Source of the DNA: Poseidonocella sp. HB161398
GTDB lineage: Bacteria; Pseudomonadota; Alphaproteobacteria; Rhodobacterales; Rhodobacteraceae
DNA: 64,000 nucleotides
NCBI RefSeq assembly: GCF_005870025.1
Contig: NZ_VATA01000014.1
Span: 83,463 to 147,462, forward strand
Direction: 5' to 3'
The position numbers and the translations under genes are program-made. This document shows positions 53,813 through 63,399 of this stretch, piece after piece (position 1 is the stretch's first letter; each line of letters opens with the position of its first letter). The notes under the pieces are model-generated. The model did not search any database and was not told where the DNA came from. It saw only the letters and a list, made by a program, of their open reading frames with translations.

Positions 53813-55252
53813 TCACTCATCGCCATGGCCGATCAATGCACTGTATTCGAGGAATTCCTCAAGCCCGTAGCGGCCCTGTTCGCGGCCGTTTCCGGACTGG
53901 CCGAAACCGCCGAAGGGCGCGGTGCGGTCGAGCACCGGGTAGTTCAGGTGCACCCGTCCGGCGCGCAGGCGGCGGCCGACGGCGCGGACCCGCTCCAGGT
54001 CGCGGCCCTGCACATAGGCCGCCAGCCCGTAGACCGTGCCATTGGCGATGCGGATCGCGTCCTCCTCGTCGGCATAGCCGAGGATCGACAGGACGGGGCC
54101 GAAGATCTCCTCCTGCGCGATGGTCATCTGCGGGGTGACATCGGCGAAGACGGTGGGGCGGACATAGGCGCCGGTCGACAGCCCCTCGGGCAGGCCCGGC
54201 CCGCCGACTGCCAGGCGCGCGCCCTCGGCGACGCCGCTCTCGATATAGGCCTGGATGCGGCGCCATTGCGCGGCGCCCGCGACCGGGCCCAGATCGGTGG
54301 AGGGATCGCGCGGATCGCCGACCTTGAAGGCGGCGGCGGTTTCGGCCGCGATCGCCGCGGCCTCCTCCATGCGCGCCTGCGGCACCAGCATGCGGCTCGG
54401 CGCCGAGCAGGCCTGGCCGGAATTGGCGAAGCAGCCCTTGACGCCCTTGGCCACGGCCTCGGCGAAATCGGCGTCGGACAGCAGGATGTTGGCCGACTTG
54501 CCGCCCAGCTCCAGCCCGACGCGCTTGATGGTCGGCGCGGCATTGCGCGACACCGCCACGCCTGCGCGGGTGGAACCGGTGAAGGAGACCATGTCGACGC
54601 CCGGATGGGAAGAGAGCGCCGCGCCCGCGCCGTCGCCATCGCCGTTGAGCAGGTTGAAGAGCCCCGGCGGCACGCCTGCCTCGTCGAGGATCTCGGCGAT
54701 GATGCGGGCATTGCCCGGCGCGATCTCGGAGGGCTTCAGGATCACCGCGCAGCCCGCGGCCAGCGCCGGGGCGACCTTGATGACGATCTGGTTGACCGGC
54801 ACGTTCCAGGGCGTGATCAGCGCCGCGACCCCGATCGGCACCCGGGTGACCAGCGTGCCGTTGCGGATCCATTCGAAGTCGAAGCTCTCCAGCTCCTCGC
54901 AGAGGATGCGGATATGCGCGCCGCCCGCCGCGGCATGGCCGTTGCGCGCATAGCCGATCGGCACGCCGATCTCGGCCGAGATGGCCTGGGCCAGATCCTC
55001 CTGGCGGCGGTCCATGATGTCGGCGATGCGGTGGAGCATGGCGATCCGGGCGGGCAGATCCATGCCCTCGGGGCCGTTCTGCCGCTCGAAAGCGCGCCGC
55101 GCCGCGGAAACTGCGGCCTCGACGTCTTCCTCTGTCGCCAGCGCGACATGGCCGATCACCTCGTAGCGCGCGGGGTCGACGATTTCGCGGGAGAGGCCGC
55201 CCTTTGACGCAACCCATTGTCCGTCAATGTAGAATTCTCTCTGGTCCATCAT
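53813..55252 (-). CDS. NAD(P)-dependent aldehyde dehydrogenase
   Basis: This 479-residue enzyme has ALITPWNVPVNQIVIKVAPALAAGCAVILKPSE (cofactor site), FTGSTRAG, LELGGKSANI (general-base Glu), NSGQACSAPSRMLVP (catalytic Cys) and EEIFGPVLSI. The gene lies just upstream of the lyase gene in the same minus-strand unit and is divergent from the peptide-type ABC operon. It would oxidise an aldehyde produced in the pathway, for example after an oxidative N-dealkylation; the substrate is unknown. Two adjacent ATG codons are possible starts. Confidence 0.92.
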   Translation of the reverse strand: MMDQREFYIDGQWVASKGGLSREIVDPARYEVIGHVALATEEDVEAAVSAARRAFERQNGPEGMDLPARIAMLHRIADIMDRRQEDLAQAISAEIGVPIGYARNGHAAAGGAHIRILCEELESFDFEWIRNGTLVTRVPIGVAALITPWNVPVNQIVIKVAPALAAGCAVILKPSEIAPGNARIIAEILDEAGVPPGLFNLLNGDGDGAGAALSSHPGVDMVSFTGSTRAGVAVSRNAAPTIKRVGLELGGKSANILLSDADFAEAVAKGVKGCFANSGQACSAPSRMLVPQARMEEAAAIAAETAAAFKVGDPRDPSTDLGPVAGAAQWRRIQAYIESGVAEGARLAVGGPGLPEGLSTGAYVRPTVFADVTPQMTIAQEEIFGPVLSILGYADEEDAIRIANGTVYGLAAYVQGRDLERVRAVGRRLRAGRVHLNYPVLDRTAPFGGFGQSGNGREQGRYGLEEFLEYSALIGHGDE

Positions 55253-55273
55253 TTTTCCGTCTGCCTCAACTGC

Positions 55274-55286
55274 TTTTCCGGGAAAA
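55274..55286. promoter_or_regulatory. Candidate operator between aldehyde dehydrogenase and binding-protein genes
   Basis: ttttcc-g-ggaaaa is a perfect 13-bp palindrome in the 223-base divergent gap. A half-copy (ttttccgg) lies near 55340 and the smaller palindrome attcagtgaat near 55364. The Lrp-type regulator at 63.4 kb is a possible binder. Confidence 0.4.
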
Positions 55287-55475
55287 CCCTAGCGCGCGCC
55301 CGGCGACGGGTTCCCGCAAAGCTGCACCGCAGAACACTATTTTCCGGCAGTTTCCGCGGGGGATTCAGTGAATTCCGTCGCCGGGGCTTGGGCAGGATGA
55401 TCCTGCAGACAGGGCGCGGCGCCCGCCGAGGGCAGCCGCAGACAAAGACAAGCCCGGCCGAACATGGAGGTTCCG

Positions 55476-57095
55476 ATGCGTGACTCTGGACGCGACCCAG
55501 CCCTCGCCCCCCGCGACATGGCGCGGCTTCGACAGCAGATGAGCCGGGGCGCGACCCGGCGCGACGTGATGCGGATGCTCACCGCCTCCGGCATGACGAT
55601 CGCCGCGGCCGGGATGCTGGCCACGCGCGCGACCCGCGCCCATGCCGCCGCCCCGCAGCGCGGCGGCGACCTGCGGGTGGCGGGCTCGTCCTCGTCCACC
55701 TCCGAGACGCTCGACCCGGCCCGCTTCGGCAAGGGCACGGACTATGCGCGCGGCTTCATGATCTATAACGGCCTGACCCGGCTCGACGGCGATCTGGCCC
55801 CGCAGCCCGAGCTTGCCACCAGCTGGGACAGCGCCGACGGCCGCGTCTGGGTGTTCAAGCTGCGCAGCGGCGTCACCTTCCATGACGGCCGCCCCTTCAC
55901 CGCCGAGGATGCCGTCTGGTCGGTGCTGCGCCACAACGACCCCGAGACCGCCTCGCGCGCCCGCGCCTATACCGGCGCTATCGCCGAGGCCGTGGCCAGC
56001 GGCCCGCTGGAGCTCACCGTCACGCTGAGCGAGCCGAATTACGACCTGCCGGTGATCTTCGGCACCTTCAACCTGATGATTGTCCCGGCGGGCACCACGG
56101 ATTTCTCCAGGGGCATCGGCACCGGCCCCTACCGGCTGACCGAGTTCGAGCCGGGCGTCCGCTCGGTTGCCGTGCGCAACGAGAACTACTGGAAGGACGG
56201 GCTGCAGCATGTCGACACGATCGAGTATTTCGGCCTGCCCGACGAAAGCTCGCGGCTGAACGCGCTGCGCGCCGGCGAGATCCACCTGACCACCGGGATC
56301 AACCCCCGCTCCTCGAAGCTGATCGAGCGCGACAGGGGGATCGAGCTTTTCGTCACCCGCTCGGGCACCTTCTCGGATCTCTACATGCAGAAGACCGACG
56401 CCACCGTCGGCTCGGAGGATTTCGCCGCCGGGATCAAGGCGCTGCTGCCGCGCGACGTGATCCGCTCCTCGATCTACCGCGATTTCGCGGAGATCGGGAA
56501 CGACCAGCCGATCGCGCCCTCGATGAAGTATTTCGACGACGGGCTGGCGCCGAGCGGGCACGACCCCGAAAAGGCCGTCTACCACCTGAAGAAGGCCGGG
56601 GTGATGGGCCAGGCGATCCCGCTCGTCGCCTCCGCGGGCGTGGGCAACACGCTCGACATGGCGCTGATCCTGCAGCAGGCGGCGCAGGAGGCGGGGCTGC
56701 AGATCGACGTGCAGCGCGTGCCGGTCGACGGCTACTGGTCGAATGTCTGGATGAAGCGGCCCTTCGGCTTCGGCACGATCACCCAGCGGCCGACTGCCGA
56801 CATGATCTTCTCGCTCTGCTACAAGTCCGACGGGCCCTACAACTCGTCGAAATGGCAGGATCCGAAATTCGACCAGCTGCTGCTGGCGGCGCGCTCGGAG
56901 CGCGACGAGACGGTGCGCGCGCAGCACTATGCCGACATGCAGGCGCTGGTGCGCGACGGGGCCGGCACGGCGATCCCGGTCTTCTTCTCCAATATCGACG
57001 CGCATTCGGCCGCGCTGAAGGGGCTGGAGCCGATCCCGACCGGCAACATGATGGGCTATGCCTTCGCCGAGAATGTCTGGCTCGACCCGGCATGA
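55476..57095 (+). CDS. Peptide/opine-type ABC transporter substrate-binding protein with a Tat signal
   Basis: This 539-residue SBP_bac_5-family binding protein has a twin-arginine signal (TRRDVMRMLTASGMTIAAAG, about residues 31-50) followed by an Ala-x-Ala-type cleavage region. The body matches DppA/NikA-like proteins (LATSWDSADGRVWVFKLRSGVTFHDGRPFTAEDAVWS, RGIGTGPYRL). Tat export implies folding in the cytoplasm. The ATG at 55476 has a ggagg site 5 bases before it. It opens an operon with two permeases, a double ATPase and a flavin oxidoreductase. Confidence 0.91.
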   Translation: MRDSGRDPALAPRDMARLRQQMSRGATRRDVMRMLTASGMTIAAAGMLATRATRAHAAAPQRGGDLRVAGSSSSTSETLDPARFGKGTDYARGFMIYNGLTRLDGDLAPQPELATSWDSADGRVWVFKLRSGVTFHDGRPFTAEDAVWSVLRHNDPETASRARAYTGAIAEAVASGPLELTVTLSEPNYDLPVIFGTFNLMIVPAGTTDFSRGIGTGPYRLTEFEPGVRSVAVRNENYWKDGLQHVDTIEYFGLPDESSRLNALRAGEIHLTTGINPRSSKLIERDRGIELFVTRSGTFSDLYMQKTDATVGSEDFAAGIKALLPRDVIRSSIYRDFAEIGNDQPIAPSMKYFDDGLAPSGHDPEKAVYHLKKAGVMGQAIPLVASAGVGNTLDMALILQQAAQEAGLQIDVQRVPVDGYWSNVWMKRPFGFGTITQRPTADMIFSLCYKSDGPYNSSKWQDPKFDQLLLAARSERDETVRAQHYADMQALVRDGAGTAIPVFFSNIDAHSAALKGLEPIPTGNMMGYAFAENVWLDPA

Positions 57096-58039
57096 CGCGC
57101 CTGATTGCCAAACGGCTCCTGCTGGGGCTCTTGACGCTGTGGCTGGTGGCGACGCTGGTCTTCGCGGTCAGCGGCGCGCTGCCGGGCGATGCCGCCGCCT
57201 CGATCCTGGGGCAGGACGCCACCGCCGAGACGCTCGCCGCGCTGCGGGCGCAGATGGGGCTCGACGACCCGCTGGCGCTGCGCTACGCGCATTGGCTGGG
57301 CGGGATCCTGCAAGGCGATTTCGGCCTGTCGCTGGCCAATGGCCGCCCGGTGGCCGAGGTGATCGGCACGCGGCTGCCCAATTCGCTGCTGCTGGCGGGG
57401 CTCTCGACGCTGGTGGCGATCCCGGTCTCGCTGGCGCTCGGCATCGCCTCGGCGATGCGCCCCGACAGCGTCTTCGACCGGCTGACCACCTTCCTGTCGG
57501 TGCTGGCGCTTTCCACCCCGTCCTTCCTGATCGCGACGCTGACCGTGCTGGTCTTCTCGGTCTGGTCGGGGCTGCTGCCCGCGCTGTCGAATATCGACCG
57601 CGCCGAGGGCTTCGGCGGCACGCTGCGGGTCATGGCGCTGCCGGTGCTGGCGCTGTCGCTCTCGGTGATCGGACAGATGGCGCGGATGACCCGCGCGATC
57701 CTGATCGGCGCGCTGAGCGAGCCCTATGTCGAGACCGCGATCCTCAAGGGCACCTCGCCGCTGCGCGCCGCGATCCTGCATGCGCTGCCGAACATGGCCG
57801 GGCCGATCGTCAATGCCTCGGCGCTGAGCCTCAACGCGCTGATCTCGGGCGTGGTCTTCGTCGAGGTGATCTTCGCCTATCCGGGCCTCACCAAGCTGAT
57901 GGTGGACAGCGTCGCCACCCGCGACCTGCCGGTGATGCAGGCCTGCGCGCTGATCTTCTGCGCGGGCTTCCTGATCCTGGTGCTGGTCGCCGACATCGTC
58001 GCCATCCTGGCCAATCCCAGACTGAGGAGCGCAGGATGA
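57092..58039 (+). CDS. Peptide-type ABC transporter permease, DppB type
   Basis: This 315-residue permease has an N-terminal helix (LLLGLLTLWLVATLVFAVSGALPGD), MGLDDPLALRYAHWLGGILQGDFGLS and the family loop VETAILKGTSPLRAAILHALPN. About six hydrophobic segments are visible. It overlaps its neighbours by ATGA on both sides. Confidence 0.92.
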   Translation: MTRLIAKRLLLGLLTLWLVATLVFAVSGALPGDAAASILGQDATAETLAALRAQMGLDDPLALRYAHWLGGILQGDFGLSLANGRPVAEVIGTRLPNSLLLAGLSTLVAIPVSLALGIASAMRPDSVFDRLTTFLSVLALSTPSFLIATLTVLVFSVWSGLLPALSNIDRAEGFGGTLRVMALPVLALSLSVIGQMARMTRAILIGALSEPYVETAILKGTSPLRAAILHALPNMAGPIVNASALSLNALISGVVFVEVIFAYPGLTKLMVDSVATRDLPVMQACALIFCAGFLILVLVADIVAILANPRLRSAG

Positions 58040-58887
58040 TCGGCGCCCGTTCCCTTCCCCGCCCGCTCCGCCTGCGCCGTCCGGGCGGCTGGCCGCTCCT
58101 GTCGCTGGCCGGCGCGGCGGTCTTCGCCTTCTGGGCCGGGATCGCGGTCTTCGGCGGCCTGCTGGCGCCGCATGCCCCCGGCGAATTCGTCGATAGCTGG
58201 GACACGCTGGCGCCGGTCTCGGCGCAGTACCCGCTCGGCACCGACTATCTCGGCCGGGACGTGCTGTCGCGGATCATGGCGGGCGCCAAGTACACGGTCG
58301 GCCTGCCCTTCCTGACCGCGGGGCTGGCGCTTTTCGCCGGGCTGGTGCTGGGCGTCTCGGCGACGCTGATGCGCGACGCCTTCGACACCGCGCTGAGCTG
58401 GCTGATGGACACGTTCAACTCGCTGCCCTCGACGATCTTCGCGATGGTGGCGGTGGCGGGGTTCGGCACCTCGATCCCGGTGCTGGCGACGGTCATCACC
58501 GTGCTCTACATCCCGTCGGCCTACCGCAATGTCCGCGCCGCCGCGCAGACCGTCAGCCGGCTCGATTTCATCGACGCCGCCCGGGTGCGCGGCGAAAGCA
58601 GCCTCTACATCATCTTCCGCGAGATCCTGCCGAACATCCTGCCGAACCTGCTGACGCATTTCGGGATCATGTTCATCTACATCGCGCTGCTGCTTTCGGG
58701 GCTGTCCTTCCTCGGGCTCGGCATCCAGCCGCCCGAAGCGGACTGGGGCGCGCTCGTCGCCGAGAACATGGTCGGGCTCTCCTATGGCGCGCCCGCGGTC
58801 TTCGCCCCGGCGCTGTGCCTGATCTCGCTGACCGTCTCGATGACCCTCATGGTCGACGCGGTGTCCCGCCGCAGGAAGGAGCCGTGA
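58036..58887 (+). CDS. Peptide-type ABC transporter permease, DppC type
   Basis: This 283-residue permease has YPLGTDYLGRDVLSRIMAGAKYT, the family loop IDAARVRGESSLYIIFREILPN, and LSFLGLGIQPPEADWGALVAEN near the end. It shares overlapping start/stop codons with the upstream permease and the downstream ATPase. Confidence 0.92.
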   Translation: MIGARSLPRPLRLRRPGGWPLLSLAGAAVFAFWAGIAVFGGLLAPHAPGEFVDSWDTLAPVSAQYPLGTDYLGRDVLSRIMAGAKYTVGLPFLTAGLALFAGLVLGVSATLMRDAFDTALSWLMDTFNSLPSTIFAMVAVAGFGTSIPVLATVITVLYIPSAYRNVRAAAQTVSRLDFIDAARVRGESSLYIIFREILPNILPNLLTHFGIMFIYIALLLSGLSFLGLGIQPPEADWGALVAENMVGLSYGAPAVFAPALCLISLTVSMTLMVDAVSRRRKEP

Positions 58888-60515
58888 TGCAGGACCGTCC
58901 CTTCATCGAGGTCCGGGGCCTCACCATCACCGCCGGGCGCGACCGGCGCCAGATCGTCCGCGATGTCAGCTTCACCGCGGAAAAGGGCGAGGTCGTCGCC
59001 CTGATCGGCGAGAGCGGCTCGGGCAAGTCGACCATCGCGCTGTCGCTGATGGGCTATGCCCGGCCGGGCTGCACCATCGCCGGGGGCACGATCCGCGTCG
59101 CCGGGCAGGACGTGCGCGCGCTCGACGCGGCTGGGCTGCGGCGGTTCCGCGGCAAGACAGTCTCCTACGTGGCGCAATCCGCGGCGGCGGCCTTCAACCC
59201 GGGCTGGCGCATCCGCAGCCAGATCGTCGAGGCGGCGACGCTGCACGGCACGATGGGCAAGGCCGAGGCGGCCGGCCGGGAGGCGGCGCTGATGGAGACG
59301 CTCGCCCTGCCCGATCCGGCGCAGATCGGCGCGCGCTATCCCCATCAGGTCTCGGGCGGGCAGCTGCAGCGGATGATGGCCGCCATGGCGATGATCAACG
59401 CGCCCGAGGTCATCATCTTCGACGAGCCGACCACCGCGCTCGACGTCACCACCCAGGTCGAGGTGCTGCGCGCCTTCAAGGCGATGGTGAAGGAGCAGGG
59501 CGTGACCGCGATCTATGTCAGCCACGACCTGGGCGTGGTGGCGCAGATGGCCGACCGCATCCTGGTGCTGAAGGATGGCGAGGTGATGGAGAATGCCGAG
59601 GCCGGCGAGCTGCTGGAACGGCCCCGCGCGGCCTTCACCAAGGGGCTGCTCGAGGCCTCGCGGCCGCGGCGGCTGGAGCTGCCCGAGGCGCCCGCGGACG
59701 CGCCGCCGGTGCTCGAGGTGCAGGGGATCACCGCGGGCTATGGCGGCACCGGCCCGGACGGGCTGCCGCTCTATCCGGTGCTCCACGATATTGGCTTCTC
59801 GATCCCGCGCGGCCGCACGCTGGGGCTGATCGGCGAAAGCGGCTCGGGCAAGTCGACGCTCGGCCGGGTGCTGGCCGGGCTGGTCCCGGCGGCGAAGGGC
59901 AGCGCGCTGATCAACGGCCGCGAGCTCGACCTGCGCGATGCCGCCCGGCGGCGGCGGCAGGACCGGCGCGAGCTGCAGATCGTCTTCCAGATGGCCGACA
60001 CCGCGCTGAACCCGCGCCAGAGCGTCGCCGAGATCCTCGGCCGGCCGCTGGGCTTCTACCACGGGCTGCGCGGCCAGGCGCGGACCGGCCGGGTGGCCGA
60101 GCTGCTCGACATGGTGCGGCTGCCGCGGCACCTGGCCCAGGCGGGGCCGCGCGCGCTTTCGGGCGGGCAGAAGCAGCGGGTGAACCTGGCCCGCACGCTT
60201 GCCGCCGAGCCCGCGCTGGTGATCTGCGACGAGGTCACCTCGGCGCTCGACACGGTGGTCGCCAATGCGGTGGTCGAACTGCTGGTGGAGCTCCAGCGCG
60301 AGCTGGGCCTCTCCTACCTCTTCATCAGCCACGACCTCGGCAAGGTCGAGGCGATGTGCAGCGAAGTCATGGTGCTGTGGAAGGGCCGCGAGGTGGAGCG
60401 CGCCGCGCGCGACAGCCTGACCCGCGACCCGCAGCACCCCTATACCAAGGAACTGGTCCGCGCCGTGCCGCAGCTGCGCCGCGGCTGGCTGGAAGAGGTC
60501 ACGGCCCATGGCTGA
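58887..60515 (+). CDS. Peptide-type ABC transporter ATPase, fused DppD-DppF
   Basis: This 542-residue protein contains two ATPase domains. Each has GESGSGKST as Walker A. The signatures are VSGGQLQRMMAAMAM and LSGGQKQRVNLARTL, and the Walker B motifs are VIIFDEPTTALDV and LVICDEVTSALDT (Glu-Val in place of Glu-Pro). Peptide transporters usually have two separate ATPase genes; fusion is a known variant. It overlaps the next gene by 8 bases. Confidence 0.92.
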   Translation: MQDRPFIEVRGLTITAGRDRRQIVRDVSFTAEKGEVVALIGESGSGKSTIALSLMGYARPGCTIAGGTIRVAGQDVRALDAAGLRRFRGKTVSYVAQSAAAAFNPGWRIRSQIVEAATLHGTMGKAEAAGREAALMETLALPDPAQIGARYPHQVSGGQLQRMMAAMAMINAPEVIIFDEPTTALDVTTQVEVLRAFKAMVKEQGVTAIYVSHDLGVVAQMADRILVLKDGEVMENAEAGELLERPRAAFTKGLLEASRPRRLELPEAPADAPPVLEVQGITAGYGGTGPDGLPLYPVLHDIGFSIPRGRTLGLIGESGSGKSTLGRVLAGLVPAAKGSALINGRELDLRDAARRRRQDRRELQIVFQMADTALNPRQSVAEILGRPLGFYHGLRGQARTGRVAELLDMVRLPRHLAQAGPRALSGGQKQRVNLARTLAAEPALVICDEVTSALDTVVANAVVELLVELQRELGLSYLFISHDLGKVEAMCSEVMVLWKGREVERAARDSLTRDPQHPYTKELVRAVPQLRRGWLEEVTAHG

Positions 60516-62610
60516 GACCCTCCACGGACCGAGAACGGAGCCCGAGATGAACATCCAGACCCAGCAGGACAAGGCGCAGAGCCGGACGCGCGATCCCCTG
60601 CTGAGCGAATTCCGCCTGAAGCACCTGGTGATGCGCAACCGCATCATCTCGACCTCGCATGCGGCGACGGCGGGCGGCGGCGGCTATCCGCGCGAGCAGT
60701 ACCAGGCCTATCACGAGGAGAAGGCCAAGGGCGGGCTGGCCATGACCATGATCGGCGGCTCCTCGCAGGTCAGCCCGGATTCGAACTGGGGCGGCAACCA
60801 GATGGATGTCAGCCATGACGACGTCATCCCGTACCTGCAGCAGATGTCGGAGCGCGTGCACCGCCATGGCGCGCATATCATGTGCCAGATCAGCCATCTG
60901 GGCCGCCGCGCGGATGCCACGGCCAGCCAGTGGCTGCCCGCGCAGGGCCCCTCGCGGATGCGCGAGATGCGCCACCGGGCGGTCAGCCACGAGATCGAGG
61001 AGGCCGACATCTTCCGCATCATCCGCGACTACGCGGCGGCGGCGCGGCGGCTGAAGGAGGGCGGCTTCGACGGCTGCGAGACGCTGGCGGGCGGGCACCT
61101 GATCGGCCAGTTCCTGTCGCCGCTGACCAACCACCGCAGCGACCGCTGGGGCGGCTCCGTGCAGAACCGGACGCGCTTCGCCATCGCCGTCCATGACGCG
61201 ATCCGCGCCGAGGTGGGCGACGATTTCGTGGTCGGCATGCGCTATGTGGTGGACGAGGGCGACGGCACCGGGCTGAGCTTCGAGGACTGCGTGGAGATCG
61301 CCGGCATCCTGCAGCGCGAGACCACGATCGACTTCTTCAACTGCATCTTCGGCAAGATGGATACCGGGCTGGCGCTGGTCGAGCACAACATGCCCAACAT
61401 GGCGCGGCCGATGGCGCCCTTCCTCCGCCAGGTCGGCCAGTTCAAGGCGGAGGTCAAGCTGCCGGTCTTCCATGCCGCGCGCATCCCGGACCTTGAAACC
61501 GCGCGCTACGCCATCTCCGAGGGGCTGCTGGATCTCGTCGGCATGACCCGCGCCCATATCGCCGATCCCTATATCGTGCGGAAGCTGGAGCGCGGCGAGG
61601 CCGACCGCATCCGGCCCTGCATCGGCAGCTCGCACTGCCTCTACCGGCTGGGGAACTGCATCCACAACGCCTCCTCGAACCGCGAATTCAAGCTGCCCCA
61701 TATCGTGCCGCCCGCCCCGGCGACGAAGAAGGCCGTGGTGGTCGGCGGCGGCCCGGCCGGGCTGGAGGCCGCGCGCGTCCTGGCCGAGCGCGGCCACGAT
61801 GTCGTGCTCTTCGAGGCGGGCGCCAGGCTCGGCGGGCAGATCCGCCTGGCCGCGCTGGCCGGCTGGCGGCGCGACCTGATCGCCATCGTCGACTGGCGCG
61901 AGGCGGAGCTGGAGACGCTCGGCGTGAGCGTGCGCACCAATGTCTTCGCCGGCGCGGAGGAGATCGCGGCCGAGGCGCCGGACGTGGTCATCATGGCGAC
62001 CGGCGGGCTACCCGACACGACCGTGCCCGAAGGCGGCGAGGAGCTGGTCAAGTCGACCTGGGACGCGCTGTCCGAGCCGCAATCGGTCGGCCGCCGGGTG
62101 CTGGTCGTCGACGGCACCGGCCGCCACCAGGCGCCCTCGACCGCGCTGGCGCTTGCCGAAGCGGGCCGCGACGTGCATCTGGTGACGGTGGACGAGTTCA
62201 TGGCCGCCGAAATGGAATACCAGTCGCGCATCACCTACCGCAAGAAGCTGGCCCAGCATCACGCGCGGGTCGATATCGACCTCGAGATCCTGAAGGTGGA
62301 GCGCGAGGGCAACGGGCTGAAGGCGACGCTCGGCCATATGCTGACCGGCGAGCGGATCGAGATCCTGGCCGATGACGTGATCGTCGATTGCGGCTCGGTC
62401 CCCTTCGACGAGCTCTACCGCGAGATGCGCGGCGCCGCGGCCAATGGCGGCACGACGCATCTGGACGAATTGCTGGCGCTGCAGCCGCAGCCCGGCACCC
62501 CCGTCCCCAGCACGGGCGGCTACGCGATGCACCAGATCGGCGACGCCACCGCCTCGCGCTCCATCCATGCGGCGATCTACGACGCCTTCCGCCTTTGCCT
62601 GGCGATCTGA
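60508..62610 (+). CDS. TMADH/2,4-dienoyl-CoA-reductase-like flavin oxidoreductase
   Basis: This protein of up to 700 residues has an N-terminal Old Yellow Enzyme-like TIM barrel (LLSEFRLKHLVMRNRIISTSHAA, FLSPLTNHRSDRWGG), an iron-sulfur linker, and C-terminal nucleotide-binding domains (AVVVGGGPAGLEAARVLAERG). The iron-sulfur motif reads RPCIGSSHC...NC: the second cysteine of the usual CxxCxxC is serine. A similar substitution is recalled in N-methyl amino-acid demethylases of this family, which would fit an oxidative N-demethylation here. The first ATG lies inside the preceding ATPase gene; MNIQTQQDKA at 60547 is an alternative start. Confidence 0.85.
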   Translation: MAETLHGPRTEPEMNIQTQQDKAQSRTRDPLLSEFRLKHLVMRNRIISTSHAATAGGGGYPREQYQAYHEEKAKGGLAMTMIGGSSQVSPDSNWGGNQMDVSHDDVIPYLQQMSERVHRHGAHIMCQISHLGRRADATASQWLPAQGPSRMREMRHRAVSHEIEEADIFRIIRDYAAAARRLKEGGFDGCETLAGGHLIGQFLSPLTNHRSDRWGGSVQNRTRFAIAVHDAIRAEVGDDFVVGMRYVVDEGDGTGLSFEDCVEIAGILQRETTIDFFNCIFGKMDTGLALVEHNMPNMARPMAPFLRQVGQFKAEVKLPVFHAARIPDLETARYAISEGLLDLVGMTRAHIADPYIVRKLERGEADRIRPCIGSSHCLYRLGNCIHNASSNREFKLPHIVPPAPATKKAVVVGGGPAGLEAARVLAERGHDVVLFEAGARLGGQIRLAALAGWRRDLIAIVDWREAELETLGVSVRTNVFAGAEEIAAEAPDVVIMATGGLPDTTVPEGGEELVKSTWDALSEPQSVGRRVLVVDGTGRHQAPSTALALAEAGRDVHLVTVDEFMAAEMEYQSRITYRKKLAQHHARVDIDLEILKVEREGNGLKATLGHMLTGERIEILADDVIVDCGSVPFDELYREMRGAAANGGTTHLDELLALQPQPGTPVPSTGGYAMHQIGDATASRSIHAAIYDAFRLCLAI

Positions 62611-62661
62611 ACGCCGGCATGATGCAACAGACACCAACGACTTGCCACGAGTGAAAGACCC

Positions 62662-63390
62662 ATGAACCTTCAAGACTTCAAAATCCTGACCTTCGATGTC
62701 TACGGCACGCTGATCGACTGGGAGACCGGCATGTTCGAGGGGCTGCGCCCGCTCTTCGAACGGCTTCCCGAAGCGCCCGGCCGCGACAAGGTGCTGGAAA
62801 CGCACGCCTTCCACGAAAGCACCCAGCAGGCGCTGACCCCGGCCATGCCCTATTCGCGGCTCCTGGCCACGGTCTACCGCCGCATCGCCGAGGAATGGGG
62901 CATCCCGGTGACCTGGGCGGAATGCGAGACCTACGGGAATTCGGTCGAGTACTGGCCCGCCTTCGCCGACAGCGCCGGCGCGCTGCAGTACCTGCAGAAG
63001 TACTACAAGCTGGCCGTGCTCTCGAATGTCGATGCCAGGAGCTTCGCCCATTCCAACGACAAGCTGGGCGTGACCTTCGATTTCGTCTATACCGCCGAGG
63101 ATATCGGCTCCTACAAGCCGTCGGACCGCAATTTCGACTACATGATCTCGCAGCTCGACCGGATGGGCTATGCCAAATCCGACATCCTGCATACGGCGGA
63201 AAGCATGTTCCACGACCACCAGCCTGCCAACCGGCACGGGCTGACCTCGGCCTGGATCTACCGCCGCCATGACAAGGAAGGCTTCGGCGCCACGATGAAT
63301 CCGGGCGAGATGCCGAAATACGACTTCCGCTTCAACTCGATGGCCGAACTGGTCCAGGCCCATCAGAAGCAGATGTCGCTAGCCTCCTGA
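62662..63390 (+). CDS. HAD-superfamily protein, haloacid dehalogenase type II-like
   Basis: This 242-residue protein has LTFDVYGTLIDWETG (catalytic Asp in DVYGT), LAVLSNVDARSF (motif II), SYKPSDRNFDYM (motif III lysine) and the terminal motif around ILHTAESMFHDHQPANRHGL. It resembles L-2-haloacid dehalogenases, but in the HAD type II group many relatives have other or unknown substrates. It follows the flavin oxidoreductase in the same direction with a 51-base gap and may act on a product of it. Confidence 0.87.
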   Translation: MNLQDFKILTFDVYGTLIDWETGMFEGLRPLFERLPEAPGRDKVLETHAFHESTQQALTPAMPYSRLLATVYRRIAEEWGIPVTWAECETYGNSVEYWPAFADSAGALQYLQKYYKLAVLSNVDARSFAHSNDKLGVTFDFVYTAEDIGSYKPSDRNFDYMISQLDRMGYAKSDILHTAESMFHDHQPANRHGLTSAWIYRRHDKEGFGATMNPGEMPKYDFRFNSMAELVQAHQKQMSLAS

Positions 63391-63399
63391 GGAGAGACC

